Shown: positions 9,205-19,101 of the stretch, piece after piece | Layout: each line of letters starts with the position of its first letter | How positions within the stretch are numbered: the first letter of the stretch is position 1 | Assembly: GCA_016930275.1 (NCBI GenBank) | Contig: JAFGHA010000108.1 | Coordinates: 1-64,000 of the forward strand | Direction of reading: 5' to 3' | DNA from: Chitinispirillaceae bacterium | GTDB taxonomy: Bacteria; Fibrobacterota; Chitinivibrionia; Chitinivibrionales; Chitinispirillaceae | DNA: 64,000 nt | The notes under the pieces: model-generated | Seen by the model: the letters and a program-made list of their open reading frames with translations, nothing else | The model's database searches: none | Told to the model about the DNA's origin: nothing | Made by a program: the position numbers and the translations under genes

Positions 9205-10080
9205 ATGAGTATTTTTCAATCGCTGATTATCAGTATCAGGCCGAAACAGTGGTCTAAAAACATTATTGTTTTCGCTGCGGTGCTTTTTTCCAGAAACATA
9301 TTCAATCCTCATCTTTCATTAACGGTTGCAACGGCCTTTGTCGTTTTCTGTATGATTACCGGAGCAACCTATCTTCTGAATGATATTGCCGACCGGGAAA
9401 ATGACCGTCATCATCCGGAGAAGGCGGTACGACCGATCGCATCGGGCCGCCTGTCGGCAGGGATGGCCGGGGTGAGTGCGGCGGCTGCCGTTGCCGTCGG
9501 ACTTTGCGGAGCATGGATGCTGCACCCCTCCTTTTTTTCGGTTACGGCTGCTTATTTACTCCTGCAACTGCTCTACACGTTTCTGCTCAAACGGATCGTC
9601 ATCCTCGATGTGCTGGCCATCACCACCGGATTTGTGCTGCGCGTACTTGCCGGAGCGGTGGTGATCGATGTGGAGATTTCGTCGTGGCTGCTGATCTGCA
9701 CCTTTCTTCTGGCACTGTTTCTTGCTCTCTGCAAGCGTCGCCATGAACTTACACTGCTTGAAGAAGGGGCGGGGAAACACCGGAAGGTACTGCAGGAGTA
9801 CAGCATCTCGCTGCTTGACCAGATGATCTCCATGACCACGGCATCTACTCTTATCGCTTATACGCTCTATACGCTTTCCGATCGTACCGTCGCGAAGTTC
9901 GGTACCGAAAAGCTGGTGTTTACCGTACCGTTTGTCGTGTACGGAATATTCCGCTATCTGTACCTTGTACATATAAAGAAAGCGGGAGGAAGTCCCGAGA
10001 TGCTGCTCCTGACGGATCTTCCGCTTGTTGGCGGAATAATCGGCTGGGGGGTGTGTGCCGGTTTGATTATTTATTTTTAG
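9205..10080 (+). CDS. UbiA-family prenyltransferase, decaprenyl-phosphate phosphoribosyltransferase-like
   Basis: RPKQWSKNIIVFAAVLFS...NDIADRENDRHHPEKAVRPIASGRLS...FLALCKRRHEL: DPPR-synthase-like UbiA motifs. Confidence 0.88.
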   Translation: MSIFQSLIISIRPKQWSKNIIVFAAVLFSRNIFNPHLSLTVATAFVVFCMITGATYLLNDIADRENDRHHPEKAVRPIASGRLSAGMAGVSAAAAVAVGLCGAWMLHPSFFSVTAAYLLLQLLYTFLLKRIVILDVLAITTGFVLRVLAGAVVIDVEISSWLLICTFLLALFLALCKRRHELTLLEEGAGKHRKVLQEYSISLLDQMISMTTASTLIAYTLYTLSDRTVAKFGTEKLVFTVPFVVYGIFRYLYLVHIKKAGGSPEMLLLTDLPLVGGIIGWGVCAGLIIYF

Positions 10081-10128
10081 ACGGGAGCATCGTCAGATGT
10101 TTATAATTTTCATGAAAGCGGGAGTGTT

Positions 10129-11430
10129 ATGAAAAAACCGCAGGTCGCCATTGTTGCCACCGATCCATCAACCGTACTCGATGATTATCACCACGTGATG
10201 AATCTGGCCCGGTATCAGAAGCATATAGATAAAAAGCTCGATACAGCACTCAAGGTGAACATCAGCTGGCACTATTTCTATCCGGGGAGTTCCACCACGC
10301 CGTGGCAGCTTGACGGGGTCATCCGTTCCATGAAGCGTGACGGGTACGATCCGGCGCTCATTCACGCGTGTCATAACCGGACGGTGGTCATTGATGCGCA
10401 TTTCGGTGAGCGACAGAACAAACAGCTCGACGTGGTGAAGTCGCATGGGCTGCGAAACATACATCTGTACGAGAACGAAGAGTGGATCAATATATTCGAT
10501 GCCGTCGGTGATCTGATGAAGGACTTCATCTGTCTCAACAAGGTATACCCGAAAGGCTTTAATATTCCGAAGCGGTTCATCGGCGAAAACATCATCCATC
10601 TTCCCACGGTCAAAACGCATGTGTTCACCACCATGACCGGTGCAATGAAAAACGCTTTTGGTGGTTTGCTCAACGAGCATCGCCACTGGACACATCCGGT
10701 TATCCACGAAACGCTCTGTGACCTCCTGATGATCCAGAAAAAAATCCATCCCGGGCTCTTTGCCGTAATGGACGGCACCTTTGCGGGAGACGGTCCCGGA
10801 CCACGCTGCATGGTGCCGCATATAAAAAATGTACTGCTCGCCTCCGCTGATCAGGTGGCGATTGATACGGTATCAGCCTATCTTATGGGATTCGACCCGC
10901 TCAAGGATATCAAGTTTATCCGAATGGCGCATGATCGCGGGCTGGGATGTGGTGACATCAGGGAAATCGAAATAACGGGAGATGTGCAGCTGCTCGAGAA
11001 GCGGTGGAATTTCGTGGGACCGTTCAAAAAAATGACCTTTGCTTCGAAAATGCAGCATCTGATCTACTGGGGGCCGCTGAAAAAACCCCTGGAATGGAGC
11101 CTGAAAACGTTTCTTGCTCCGTGGTCATATATCGCCAGTGTTCTCTACCATGATTTTTTCTGGTATCCGATGCATCTGAAGCGGGTAAATGCGGTATTGA
11201 AAAGCGGATGGGGAAAACTCTTTCACAACTGGGAATTGAAAGCGCTTCCTGCCGATGATCTTAAAACCAGAGGGTTTGTCGATACCGGCAAGGAGGCCTA
11301 CCGGCTTGACCGGAGCAGGCTCCCTTCGGTGGTACGGTCGCTGAAAATCCTCTCGACCTGCATCAAGGAGGCGCCGGAGCTCTCGACAAAGAAAAAAACT
11401 ATTGTGCAAGCTGCGGCACCAGCTGAATGA
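10129..11430 (+). CDS. DUF362-domain protein
   Basis: LKVNISWHYFYPGSSTTPWQLDGVIRSMKRDG...HLPTVKTHVFTTMTGAMKNAFGGLL...AVMDGTFAGDGPGPR...VLLASADQVAIDTVSAYLMGFDP. Confidence 0.85.
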   Translation: MKKPQVAIVATDPSTVLDDYHHVMNLARYQKHIDKKLDTALKVNISWHYFYPGSSTTPWQLDGVIRSMKRDGYDPALIHACHNRTVVIDAHFGERQNKQLDVVKSHGLRNIHLYENEEWINIFDAVGDLMKDFICLNKVYPKGFNIPKRFIGENIIHLPTVKTHVFTTMTGAMKNAFGGLLNEHRHWTHPVIHETLCDLLMIQKKIHPGLFAVMDGTFAGDGPGPRCMVPHIKNVLLASADQVAIDTVSAYLMGFDPLKDIKFIRMAHDRGLGCGDIREIEITGDVQLLEKRWNFVGPFKKMTFASKMQHLIYWGPLKKPLEWSLKTFLAPWSYIASVLYHDFFWYPMHLKRVNAVLKSGWGKLFHNWELKALPADDLKTRGFVDTGKEAYRLDRSRLPSVVRSLKILSTCIKEAPELSTKKKTIVQAAAPAE

Positions 11431-12676
11431 TCTTTTCCGCCGCCCGTCTGCCGGCTTTTCCGTCTGGCGTATCAAAAAACAGTTCAATCGCTGCCTCCTG
11501 CTGTTTCCGGCATACTTCCGGATGGGCGGATACTTCATCAATTGCCGCGAGCAGTTCGTCGAAGGAGGAGATCCGGACGGAGATTCTTTCGATCACTTCG
11601 ATGACATCCGGCATGGTTCTCGGTGTCGGCGGCAACCGGAAGGTGATCGTGGGTTTTTTCAGCAGACAGAATTCCGCGATTAGAGAGTTGGTATCGCCGA
11701 TGCAGATATCCGCCAGTCTGATGAACGGCAGTACATTGTAATCGTCAACAAAAAACAGGCCGGGCGAGGTTTTCAGGGCGCTGCGGAACTCTTCACTCAC
11801 CCAGGGATGCAGTGTTACCAGAACGTTGAACCGGTCAGTCAATTCCGTAATGCGGTTATACCACCGATGCACCGCCGACATACCGCTGCCGTCCCAGGTC
11901 GCGGAAAAAAGAAGCGTCTTTTTTCGCGGATCGAGTTTCGCGGATTCCGCCAGAGCCGCCAGGTGTTTATCGGTTACCGATCCGTCAAACATCCCGTCGA
12001 TTTTCGGATAACCGACAGCAATCGCGGTTCGCACTCCCAGCTGTTCGGCTCTACGAACATCATGCGATGAGGTCATGAAGAACACCGTGAAGAGGTTGTA
12101 ATACTGTGCTTTCGAGAACCGCTTGAAATTGTAGGCGCCGTGTTCGAACCCGATTCTGATAATCTTTCCGCAGGGAAATTTCCAGGCCATATTTCTGAAC
12201 ATGATCACGCAATCGGGAAATGCCGGAAGAATCCTGCTTTTAAATCCCTGCCGGGAGAGTGCCCCCTGAACCGCTCTGTTTTTCGCCACAATAGGCACCG
12301 GCTGCAGAAACCGCTGAACATTTGCAAACAGCTGGACATCGAATGCATCTTCACAATAGAGTATGCATACATCGGTTCTCCCGATCGCATGCAGAACGTT
12401 CCACACCAGGGAGTATACCGGTTTGCGAAAGTAATATGAAAGTACCACGAATCGCCCTTCCGTGCAATGCGAACTGTTCAACAATATACTTTCTGTTGCG
12501 TGCGGGAATAACGACGGCCCGGATTGAGTACGTTCTGCAAAGGGACCGTTGCAGCGGAACGCGGTACGGGTAGTATAGTGCAGTACCATACCGGCAGGGT
12601 CGTCGCGGCTCGAACAAATCAGAAAAGATCTTTGCAAGGGAGGAATCATGAGTCTCATTCTATCGAAAGATGACAT
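11399..12676 (-). CDS. CDP-glycerol glycerophosphotransferase-like protein (start uncertain)
   Basis: IIRIGFEHGAYNFKRFSK...VGYPKIDGMFDG...KTLLFSATWDGSGMSAVHRWYNRITELTDRFNVLVTLHPWV...ADICIGDTNSLIAEFCLLKKPTITFR. The true start is probably internal (for example GTG near 12442). Confidence 0.78.
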   Translation of the reverse strand: MSSFDRMRLMIPPLQRSFLICSSRDDPAGMVLHYTTRTAFRCNGPFAERTQSGPSLFPHATESILLNSSHCTEGRFVVLSYYFRKPVYSLVWNVLHAIGRTDVCILYCEDAFDVQLFANVQRFLQPVPIVAKNRAVQGALSRQGFKSRILPAFPDCVIMFRNMAWKFPCGKIIRIGFEHGAYNFKRFSKAQYYNLFTVFFMTSSHDVRRAEQLGVRTAIAVGYPKIDGMFDGSVTDKHLAALAESAKLDPRKKTLLFSATWDGSGMSAVHRWYNRITELTDRFNVLVTLHPWVSEEFRSALKTSPGLFFVDDYNVLPFIRLADICIGDTNSLIAEFCLLKKPTITFRLPPTPRTMPDVIEVIERISVRISSFDELLAAIDEVSAHPEVCRKQQEAAIELFFDTPDGKAGRRAAEKIIQLVPQLAQ

Positions 12677-12928
12677 TCTGTTTTCCCGGCGGTTTCTGAA
12701 GGCATCGGAATTCTATACCGGAAAACCTTCAAGGACCGGCCGCACTATCAACTCGTTACCGGTCTTACCATAACAAAGGTACGGGAACTTTTCGAAAAGG
12801 GAAAACCATACTAGCTGTAGCGATGGAATGGCTGCGACCGGCATTCGCTTTCACACCGGTGTCCTCGGCGAAAATCTGGTATGCCATCGAAATTGCGGAT
12901 CATGGATCTAACAGCTATATTACTACCC

Positions 12929-13693
12929 ATGGACAATGAACAACTACGCCAATTACTCGGAAATCTTCATGATCAGTCGCTTTCGGTCGATGAAGCACTG
13001 AAACAGCTCAGAGACCTGCCGTTCAAAGATCTCGGATTCGCTAAAATTGATCATCATCGTGCACTTCGCAAGGGATATCCTGAGGTTATTTTCTGTCAGA
13101 GTAAAACTCCCGAGCAGGTGGTACGTATTGCAGAGGCCCAGATCGAGCATGGGGAGACCATTTACGGTACCCGGGCTGGTAGTGAAGTGCTTGGAGCGGT
13201 TGAAAAGGCTATCGCTGATGTTGAGATTGACCGGCTGGGAAGATGTTTCTGGAAAAAGTCTCCCCATTGGAAGCCGCGGGAGAAAGTGCGGGGAGAGATT
13301 GTCGTCTGTGCCGCGGGTACGGCTGATATGAACGTTTCGCTGGAAGCACAGCATACCGTCGAAATTCTGGGGCACCCGTGCACGGCTTTAAATGATGTGG
13401 GGGTTGCCGGTATACACCGGTTGTTCGCGCACCGTGAAGTGCTTGAAAAAGCTTCAGTTATCATCGCGATTGCCGGAATGGAAGGGGCGTTGCCGTCGGT
13501 GATCGCCGGGTATGTTTCCTGCCCGGTTATCGGAGTCCCGACCAGTGTGGGCTACGGAGCGCATCTCGGTGGTATGGTACCGCTTTTCGCGATGCTCAAT
13601 TCCTGCAGTGCCGGTCTCACGGTGGTCAATATCGACAACGGGTTCGGCGCTGCCTGCGGAGCGGTTGCGATCAACGATTGCCGGGGAACGTAG
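12929..13693 (+). CDS. larB: Nickel pincer cofactor biosynthesis protein LarB
   Basis: HHRALRKGYPEVIFCQSKTPEQVVRIAE...VCAAGTADMNVSLEAQHTVEILGHPCTALNDVGVAGIHRLFAHREVLEKASVIIAIAGMEGALPSVIAGYVSCPVIGVPTSVGYGAHLGG...NIDNGFGAACGA. Confidence 0.95.
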   Translation: MDNEQLRQLLGNLHDQSLSVDEALKQLRDLPFKDLGFAKIDHHRALRKGYPEVIFCQSKTPEQVVRIAEAQIEHGETIYGTRAGSEVLGAVEKAIADVEIDRLGRCFWKKSPHWKPREKVRGEIVVCAAGTADMNVSLEAQHTVEILGHPCTALNDVGVAGIHRLFAHREVLEKASVIIAIAGMEGALPSVIAGYVSCPVIGVPTSVGYGAHLGGMVPLFAMLNSCSAGLTVVNIDNGFGAACGAVAINDCRGT

Positions 13694-14498
13694 GGGCGGG
13701 AATCGAAACGATAAAAACAGTCTTCCAGTTTTTTCCCGTTACAAAAAAGCGGTCTGCAGCGGCGTCGTAAGCAATGCCGTTGAGCACCTGTTCATCTGAG
13801 GTGGGTGCTTCGCGCGCTACCAGTTCGCTGCAGTCAATTATCCGCTCCACCTCTCCGATTGCAGGGTTTATTTCGAAGATATAATCGCTGAACCAGACAT
13901 TGGCGTAGATGCGTTCATATGCGTATTCCAGTTCATTGAGACGTTCCAGGGGAACACCGGCGTTTTTAACGGGCAACGTCCGGACTGTTTCGAAGGAACT
14001 GTTTCTGAAGTAAAGCGTATCGGAACCGTTGCTCATGACAAGCTGGGAATCGTTTGCCGTGAGGCCCCACCCTTCTCCCGTATACGTGAGGGTATCCACG
14101 GGAGAAAGATCCTCGCTCGTATAGATAAAACAACGCTGTTCTTTCCAGGTGATCTGGAAAATCCGGCCGTCGAAAAACGTACAACCTTCCGCGAAAAACT
14201 GATCGGAAAGTTGCCGGCTATGTGTGACGGAACCGGTGGTATCGAGAATACGGATGGTTGATTTGCCGTACAGTCCGGTGCTTTCGTAGAGTCTGCCACT
14301 GTTGTATATCAGTCCCTGGGTGAATGATCCCTGGTCGTGCGGGATGGTACCGAGTAGCCGCGGGAGCAGATGCGTTGGGGATGCGGGGGCCTCCGGCTGT
14401 GGATCGGTTTTTTCATTGCAGGAGAGAGCTGCTCCAGACAGCGGGAGAAGCAATGTGGCGATAATGAATAATCGGCGATACAGTTTCAGGACATTCAT
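13671..14498 (-). CDS. Glutaminyl-peptide cyclotransferase family protein, predicted lipoprotein or secreted
   Basis: IPHDQGSFTQGLIYNSGRLYESTGLYGKSTIRI...GWGLTANDSQLVMSNGSDTLYF...LNELEYAYERIYANVWFSDYIFEINPAIGEV...LNGIAYDAAADRFFVTGKNW. Confidence 0.92.
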   Translation of the reverse strand: MNVLKLYRRLFIIATLLLPLSGAALSCNEKTDPQPEAPASPTHLLPRLLGTIPHDQGSFTQGLIYNSGRLYESTGLYGKSTIRILDTTGSVTHSRQLSDQFFAEGCTFFDGRIFQITWKEQRCFIYTSEDLSPVDTLTYTGEGWGLTANDSQLVMSNGSDTLYFRNSSFETVRTLPVKNAGVPLERLNELEYAYERIYANVWFSDYIFEINPAIGEVERIIDCSELVAREAPTSDEQVLNGIAYDAAADRFFVTGKNWKTVFIVSIPAPTFPGNR

Positions 14499-17400
14499 CA
14501 GAAACCGGAAGTAAGAGACAAATAGAAATAGTTGTTGAGAATATAATACGTGAAATCAACTGAAAGTTGCCGGAAAAACAGATAGGAAAGATAATGGCCA
14601 AGGTTGCAACCGATGGAAACGGTGTGTTCGAGCATGATCGACTCCGGCCGGAAATCGGGATCGGTGAGCACTTCGGGTCCGATAGCACCAAGGTGATCGA
14701 AAAAGGAGCTGTTGGTATAACTGAACAACTGGTAGCCGATATACCCGTAGAGAGCGTCAAAATAATAGCGGTGTCCCCTGTTGATGGTGCGAGCCAGCGG
14801 AAAAACAGCTCTGAGACCATTGAAAGAGGCGACGTAGGAATTGGAAAATCCCGGAAGAAATTCGACACCGTTACTGCTTTGAACCACCATGTCATCGAGA
14901 GTCCGTCTCGAATGGTACACCCCTGTCGTAAAAGAGAACAGCTGTAGTGAACTGTATTTAAAGAGGGGAATGCCGTAGAAAAAGTTGATCTGTGCTTCAA
15001 CACCGCCGACAACAGAGGTGTCGTATAGATCATCGTAGGAGATGACCTTTCCAAGATACATTCCCGGTTGGAACCGGGGGCCAACCGATATCTCGAGTTG
15101 AGCGACATCCGCATAATTGTAGGTAATATCCTCGTTGTACACGCCGGGATGGAACCATTGCAGAAAAAACGGCATGTTTCCGAAGAGGGGAAGGCCATGG
15201 AACGGCATGGAAGTCAATTCAAGGCGGAGCCCGGCAGTCCATTCCCTTGCGAACTGGTATTCGGTGTACGGGGTGACACTTATAAGTGCCGGAGCAACCA
15301 TTGATGCCAGATAAGAACTCATTTCAAGACCTAGGGTGGGAGCAGCAGCTCTGTTTTCAATGGCGAAAACGGGTATTGCCGCAAAAAGAAGATTCTGCTC
15401 TTCCTGTACGGAATCGGACCCCACCGGTTCCGATTGCTGCGTGAGCGCCCGTCGGGGGATGGTAAGTGCCGGTGCTTCATTGAGGAGGGAATATCGACGA
15501 GCAGTTTCTGAAACCGGACGCTGATCGATCGCCTTCTGCAGAAAAGGTGAGTTTTTCGCGGAGTGTGGCGGTGACGCGAACCGGTTGTAGTATCCGGAGG
15601 AGTGTTCCTCTCCGAAAGTCGCCTGTGCTCCAAGCTGCAGCTGGAATAACCGATCCTTTTTATGAAGCGCGTCGGACTGATATTTTGAAATACCTCCGGT
15701 GATTACAAGATCCGAAGTATCATACACGGTTTCATACTGACCTGTCAACAGACTGCTGTTGCGCATCAGTTGGGCACCGAGAAACAGCTCGGACACTCCC
15801 CGCCGGTAAGATGCTGAATAAGACCGGTCTTTTATGGAGACTTTACCTTTCGGAACGGGAAGCGGCTTGAAGCGGCACCGGGAGCCCTCCGGAACCGGAT
15901 AGGTTTTTCCCGCGGAAGGCACGATTACGGTCGCGAACCCGGATGCCCCGTAATGACTGGCGGCGATAGTTCCTGCGGGAGTGCGTTTCGGGGAGAAGTA
16001 ACCACCATCGGTGGTCGTATGTCGTTGCAGGTCGGTACCATCGGGGAGCAGCGAGTAAATGTTGAATACTCCGTCGTAGTCCGCACTGAAATAGATTCTA
16101 CCGTTGGTAGCCCATGCGGGTGACTCCTCCTGGGCACCACCGGTGGAAAGCGCTTCAAGATTCCGGGTGGTCAGTGACATCCGGAATAGCCGTGATTGTC
16201 CGTCGATGATTTTTGAGAGCACGACGGAGGCGGGATCGTTAGGATTGACGGATATGTTGACGATAGGGTTCCCCGATTCTCCGGGAAGAATCAGCGTGAG
16301 AAACCCGGTGGTACTGTTGCAGGTGAAGAGCCCGAAAGCACCATTGCGGTAACTTACACAGAGCAGATTCTTGCTTCCGGGAATCGGAGTGATATCATAG
16401 ACACGGCCCCCACGGGTAAGACGTTGTTCTCTTCCTCGGGGAATATCCCGATAATAGATATCATTATAGTAGGATCCGTTCCGGTCGGGCGTACGTGATT
16501 TCAGGTAATAGACCCGGTTTGAGGAGGGAGAAAAGCAATGCGCGGTATGCGCGTAGGGAACACGCATTGCGGGTCTGGCACTTCCATAGGGAGCAACAAG
16601 CAGATCGGTGCGGCCGCCGTCATCAGTACCGCTGCTCAGCCACGACCACCAGCTGCCGTCCGGTGAAATCTCCGGACGAAGGTTGAATCTGCCGCGCGAA
16701 CAGCGGGTAATGAACGTATCGGAAATAGAAGAAAAGCGGCTCGGGTAATCCGTTTTAAGGGAGTCGATCCAGGTATTGTAAAGCTCAGGAAGGGTATAGC
16801 CGGTTACTTCCGAAAAGAGACGAAAAAAGCCGGTTGATTCAGTCGCACCAATTTTAAAAAGCTTGTGAAGTTTTTGCAGACCGATTTTTCCGGCAATATA
16901 TCGGGTAAAGGCAAACCCCTGGTTATAAACGAGTTCTGAACCGATTCGGTCATGGTTGAACGAGCCCATTTCCGCAAGAGATAGCTGAGTATTGGAAATA
17001 ACGGCACAACGGAGCAGCATCTCCCGTCGCGAATCAAAACAGTCGTTACCGAGCGATTCCGTTTCAAACTGTGCTATTCCTTCCGCCATCCAGGTCGGAT
17101 AGGTGGTAATCCGGGGGAATGGTTCAAGAATGCCGAAATTTTCGTCGGGAGTAGTCAGTGAGAGCCCGATCGAGACATCGATCATCTGTCGCTTTTTTTT
17201 GTTTTCAAGGCTGATGATATGAGCGAGTTCATGCGTTATCACATTTCTGAGCCAGGTGGTGTTACTGCGGAGGTCAAATCGGCTGTCGGGCAGCCAGATC
17301 ATGATACTTGCGGAGGTCCATTCCGCGTATCCGTTGCTGTAATCGTCGTAGTCTGCGATTGAGAGAGCGATCTTTTCGCGGGGGGTATAATTATAAAGCT

Positions 17401-17587
17401 TTGATAAAACCTCATATGCCTCTTCGGATATTTTCCATGCAGCGTAGACGGCCGGCTCTGTCTTATCGTAGTAATTGATAATGAAATGTTTGGTGGTTAC
17501 CGATTTCCATTTGATTTCCGGATGGTTGAAAGGAAAGAGTGTCGTTGATGAGGCCAGCAGCAAGGTGACAATGTGGTAGATCCGCAT
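14498..17587 (-). CDS. Secreted zinc peptidase (MA-like) + PD40/WD40 beta-propeller + predicted outer-membrane barrel
   Basis: Signal peptide; HELAH (HExxH) with downstream WMAEGIAQFE; PD40-like repeats (WSWLSSGTDDGGRTDLLV..., SPAWATNGRIYFSADYDGVFNIYSL); aromatic beta-strand-rich C-terminus ending ...YLSLTSGF. Confidence 0.8.
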   Translation of the reverse strand: MRIYHIVTLLLASSTTLFPFNHPEIKWKSVTTKHFIINYYDKTEPAVYAAWKISEEAYEVLSKLYNYTPREKIALSIADYDDYSNGYAEWTSASIMIWLPDSRFDLRSNTTWLRNVITHELAHIISLENKKKRQMIDVSIGLSLTTPDENFGILEPFPRITTYPTWMAEGIAQFETESLGNDCFDSRREMLLRCAVISNTQLSLAEMGSFNHDRIGSELVYNQGFAFTRYIAGKIGLQKLHKLFKIGATESTGFFRLFSEVTGYTLPELYNTWIDSLKTDYPSRFSSISDTFITRCSRGRFNLRPEISPDGSWWSWLSSGTDDGGRTDLLVAPYGSARPAMRVPYAHTAHCFSPSSNRVYYLKSRTPDRNGSYYNDIYYRDIPRGREQRLTRGGRVYDITPIPGSKNLLCVSYRNGAFGLFTCNSTTGFLTLILPGESGNPIVNISVNPNDPASVVLSKIIDGQSRLFRMSLTTRNLEALSTGGAQEESPAWATNGRIYFSADYDGVFNIYSLLPDGTDLQRHTTTDGGYFSPKRTPAGTIAASHYGASGFATVIVPSAGKTYPVPEGSRCRFKPLPVPKGKVSIKDRSYSASYRRGVSELFLGAQLMRNSSLLTGQYETVYDTSDLVITGGISKYQSDALHKKDRLFQLQLGAQATFGEEHSSGYYNRFASPPHSAKNSPFLQKAIDQRPVSETARRYSLLNEAPALTIPRRALTQQSEPVGSDSVQEEQNLLFAAIPVFAIENRAAAPTLGLEMSSYLASMVAPALISVTPYTEYQFAREWTAGLRLELTSMPFHGLPLFGNMPFFLQWFHPGVYNEDITYNYADVAQLEISVGPRFQPGMYLGKVISYDDLYDTSVVGGVEAQINFFYGIPLFKYSSLQLFSFTTGVYHSRRTLDDMVVQSSNGVEFLPGFSNSYVASFNGLRAVFPLARTINRGHRYYFDALYGYIGYQLFSYTNSSFFDHLGAIGPEVLTDPDFRPESIMLEHTVSIGCNLGHYLSYLFFRQLSVDFTYYILNNYFYLSLTSGF

Positions 17588-17724
17588 AGTATATCCATCG
17601 AATGAAACGGGAAAAAAGTGCAGAATCAGGCCCGACGACCTGCATTTGAAGACAACGGCGGTAAATTATTCCGCCCTGTCATCCTGATCTGCACCGCTTC
17701 AGGCAGGTGAAATGGTCAGGTTCC

Positions 17725-19101
17725 TTAAAAATATATGTTCGCGCTTATCGCGAGACCAGCTCTGAGAAACTGCACTTCCTGGGTCATATCGATCATGTCG
17801 GTTGATTGATAGTCGAACAGGCCCTCATCAAATTCATCAAAATCATAGTCGAACTCGAACTGGACCACCTGGAAAACAAAGTCGGCGCTGAACCCGAAAT
17901 GGTCGCCGAAAAGAATTTCCGCGCCGGTACGGATCCCGGGAATAAAGCGAAAAAAAGGAGTCAGACACTCCTCGTATAGATAGTCATTATTCAGGTAGTC
18001 CGAGTAATCGATACTGTAATAGATCAGTGGGAAAGAGATGTTTCCGAATACCCCGACATTGATTTTGAGAGGGTGAAATCTCTTTACAAAATCGAGTCCG
18101 AGGTGAACCCCCGGAATGTAATAGCCAGAAAAGAATTCCGACTCCACATACGACAAGCTGCCTGTATAGGTATATGTTTCGGTTCCGGCGGTAAAATGTG
18201 GTCCGATTTCAATATTCAGGTATTTTCCGGCGCGGATGTAAAAACGGATCAGGTAGTCGATGAAAAGAGAAGCGTCTTTTTCATAGTTTTCGTCATTGAT
18301 AAAAACGTAATCGCCTACATCGGGGTCAAGCACCCATATAGAATCGTAATAGTCGTAATTATCTGAATATATATGGTGTACGGGTGGACCGAAAAAGTTG
18401 AAGGTGAATCCAACGCCGCTGCGATTCTTGTTTTTCTCGGGGGTCTCATAGGCTTTTTTTACCACGGCTTCATTTTCATTGTCGTCGGTTTCTTCCGGGG
18501 TGACTTCCGGTTCGGGGGGCGACGGCGGTTCAACCTTCGCTTGCGGTTCGGGTTCCGGTTCCTGTTTCGCCGGTTCGGGTGGTGGCAGTTCCGGTGGTGG
18601 TACAGCGGTTTCCGCTCCGGTAATGTTTCTGGCTATATCCGGAAGGTGTTCCACTACTTCTTCGATATCACCCTTGATATCAACCGAGACCACTTTGACC
18701 ACCTGGGCGGTCTGAACATCGATCGCCCGAATATTCACCATGAACATCGAACCCAGTTTTCCCAGCGATCCGATCACCATGATTTTCACCCCGAGCATCT
18801 GTCCCATTTCCACGAGACATGCTTCATCGGTACAGACACCCGATTGCTGGAAACCCTGTTCCTTGAGAATCTCCTGCATCTGATTCCGTTCCATCATGTT
18901 TACTTTACCGGTTTTGAAAAGTTCGGTACGGAGCCGGTCGGTAATCAGCTCACTTTCCCCTTCGGAAACACCGTCACCGGCCTTCAGGTTGACAACCGCG
19001 TAATTGGTCTTTCCGCCTTCGGCGAAGGTTTCGGTGAACAAGGTAATAGACAGCAGTACTACACACGCAATGAATATGGTGCCGAAAGGTCGCATGATCA
19101 A
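17725..19101 (-). CDS. CsgG/LpoB-like domain protein with Pro/Glu linker and C-terminal predicted outer-membrane barrel
   Basis: AVVNLKAGDGVSEGESELITDRLRTELFKTGKVNMMERNQMQEILKEQGFQQSG.CTDEACLVEMGQMLGVKIMVIGSLGKLGSMFMVNIRAID then PPPELPPPEPAKQEPEPEPQ linker, then beta-rich region ending in YF. Confidence 0.8.
   Translation of the reverse strand: MIMRPFGTIFIACVVLLSITLFTETFAEGGKTNYAVVNLKAGDGVSEGESELITDRLRTELFKTGKVNMMERNQMQEILKEQGFQQSGVCTDEACLVEMGQMLGVKIMVIGSLGKLGSMFMVNIRAIDVQTAQVVKVVSVDIKGDIEEVVEHLPDIARNITGAETAVPPPELPPPEPAKQEPEPEPQAKVEPPSPPEPEVTPEETDDNENEAVVKKAYETPEKNKNRSGVGFTFNFFGPPVHHIYSDNYDYYDSIWVLDPDVGDYVFINDENYEKDASLFIDYLIRFYIRAGKYLNIEIGPHFTAGTETYTYTGSLSYVESEFFSGYYIPGVHLGLDFVKRFHPLKINVGVFGNISFPLIYYSIDYSDYLNNDYLYEECLTPFFRFIPGIRTGAEILFGDHFGFSADFVFQVVQFEFDYDFDEFDEGLFDYQSTDMIDMTQEVQFLRAGLAISANIYF

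Noticed and set aside
18480-18600. Repetitive ggttcgggttccggttcc DNA resembling a tandem repeat
   Set aside because: Explained by Pro/Glu/Ala codons of the linker in the CsgG-like protein; no exact repeat unit.
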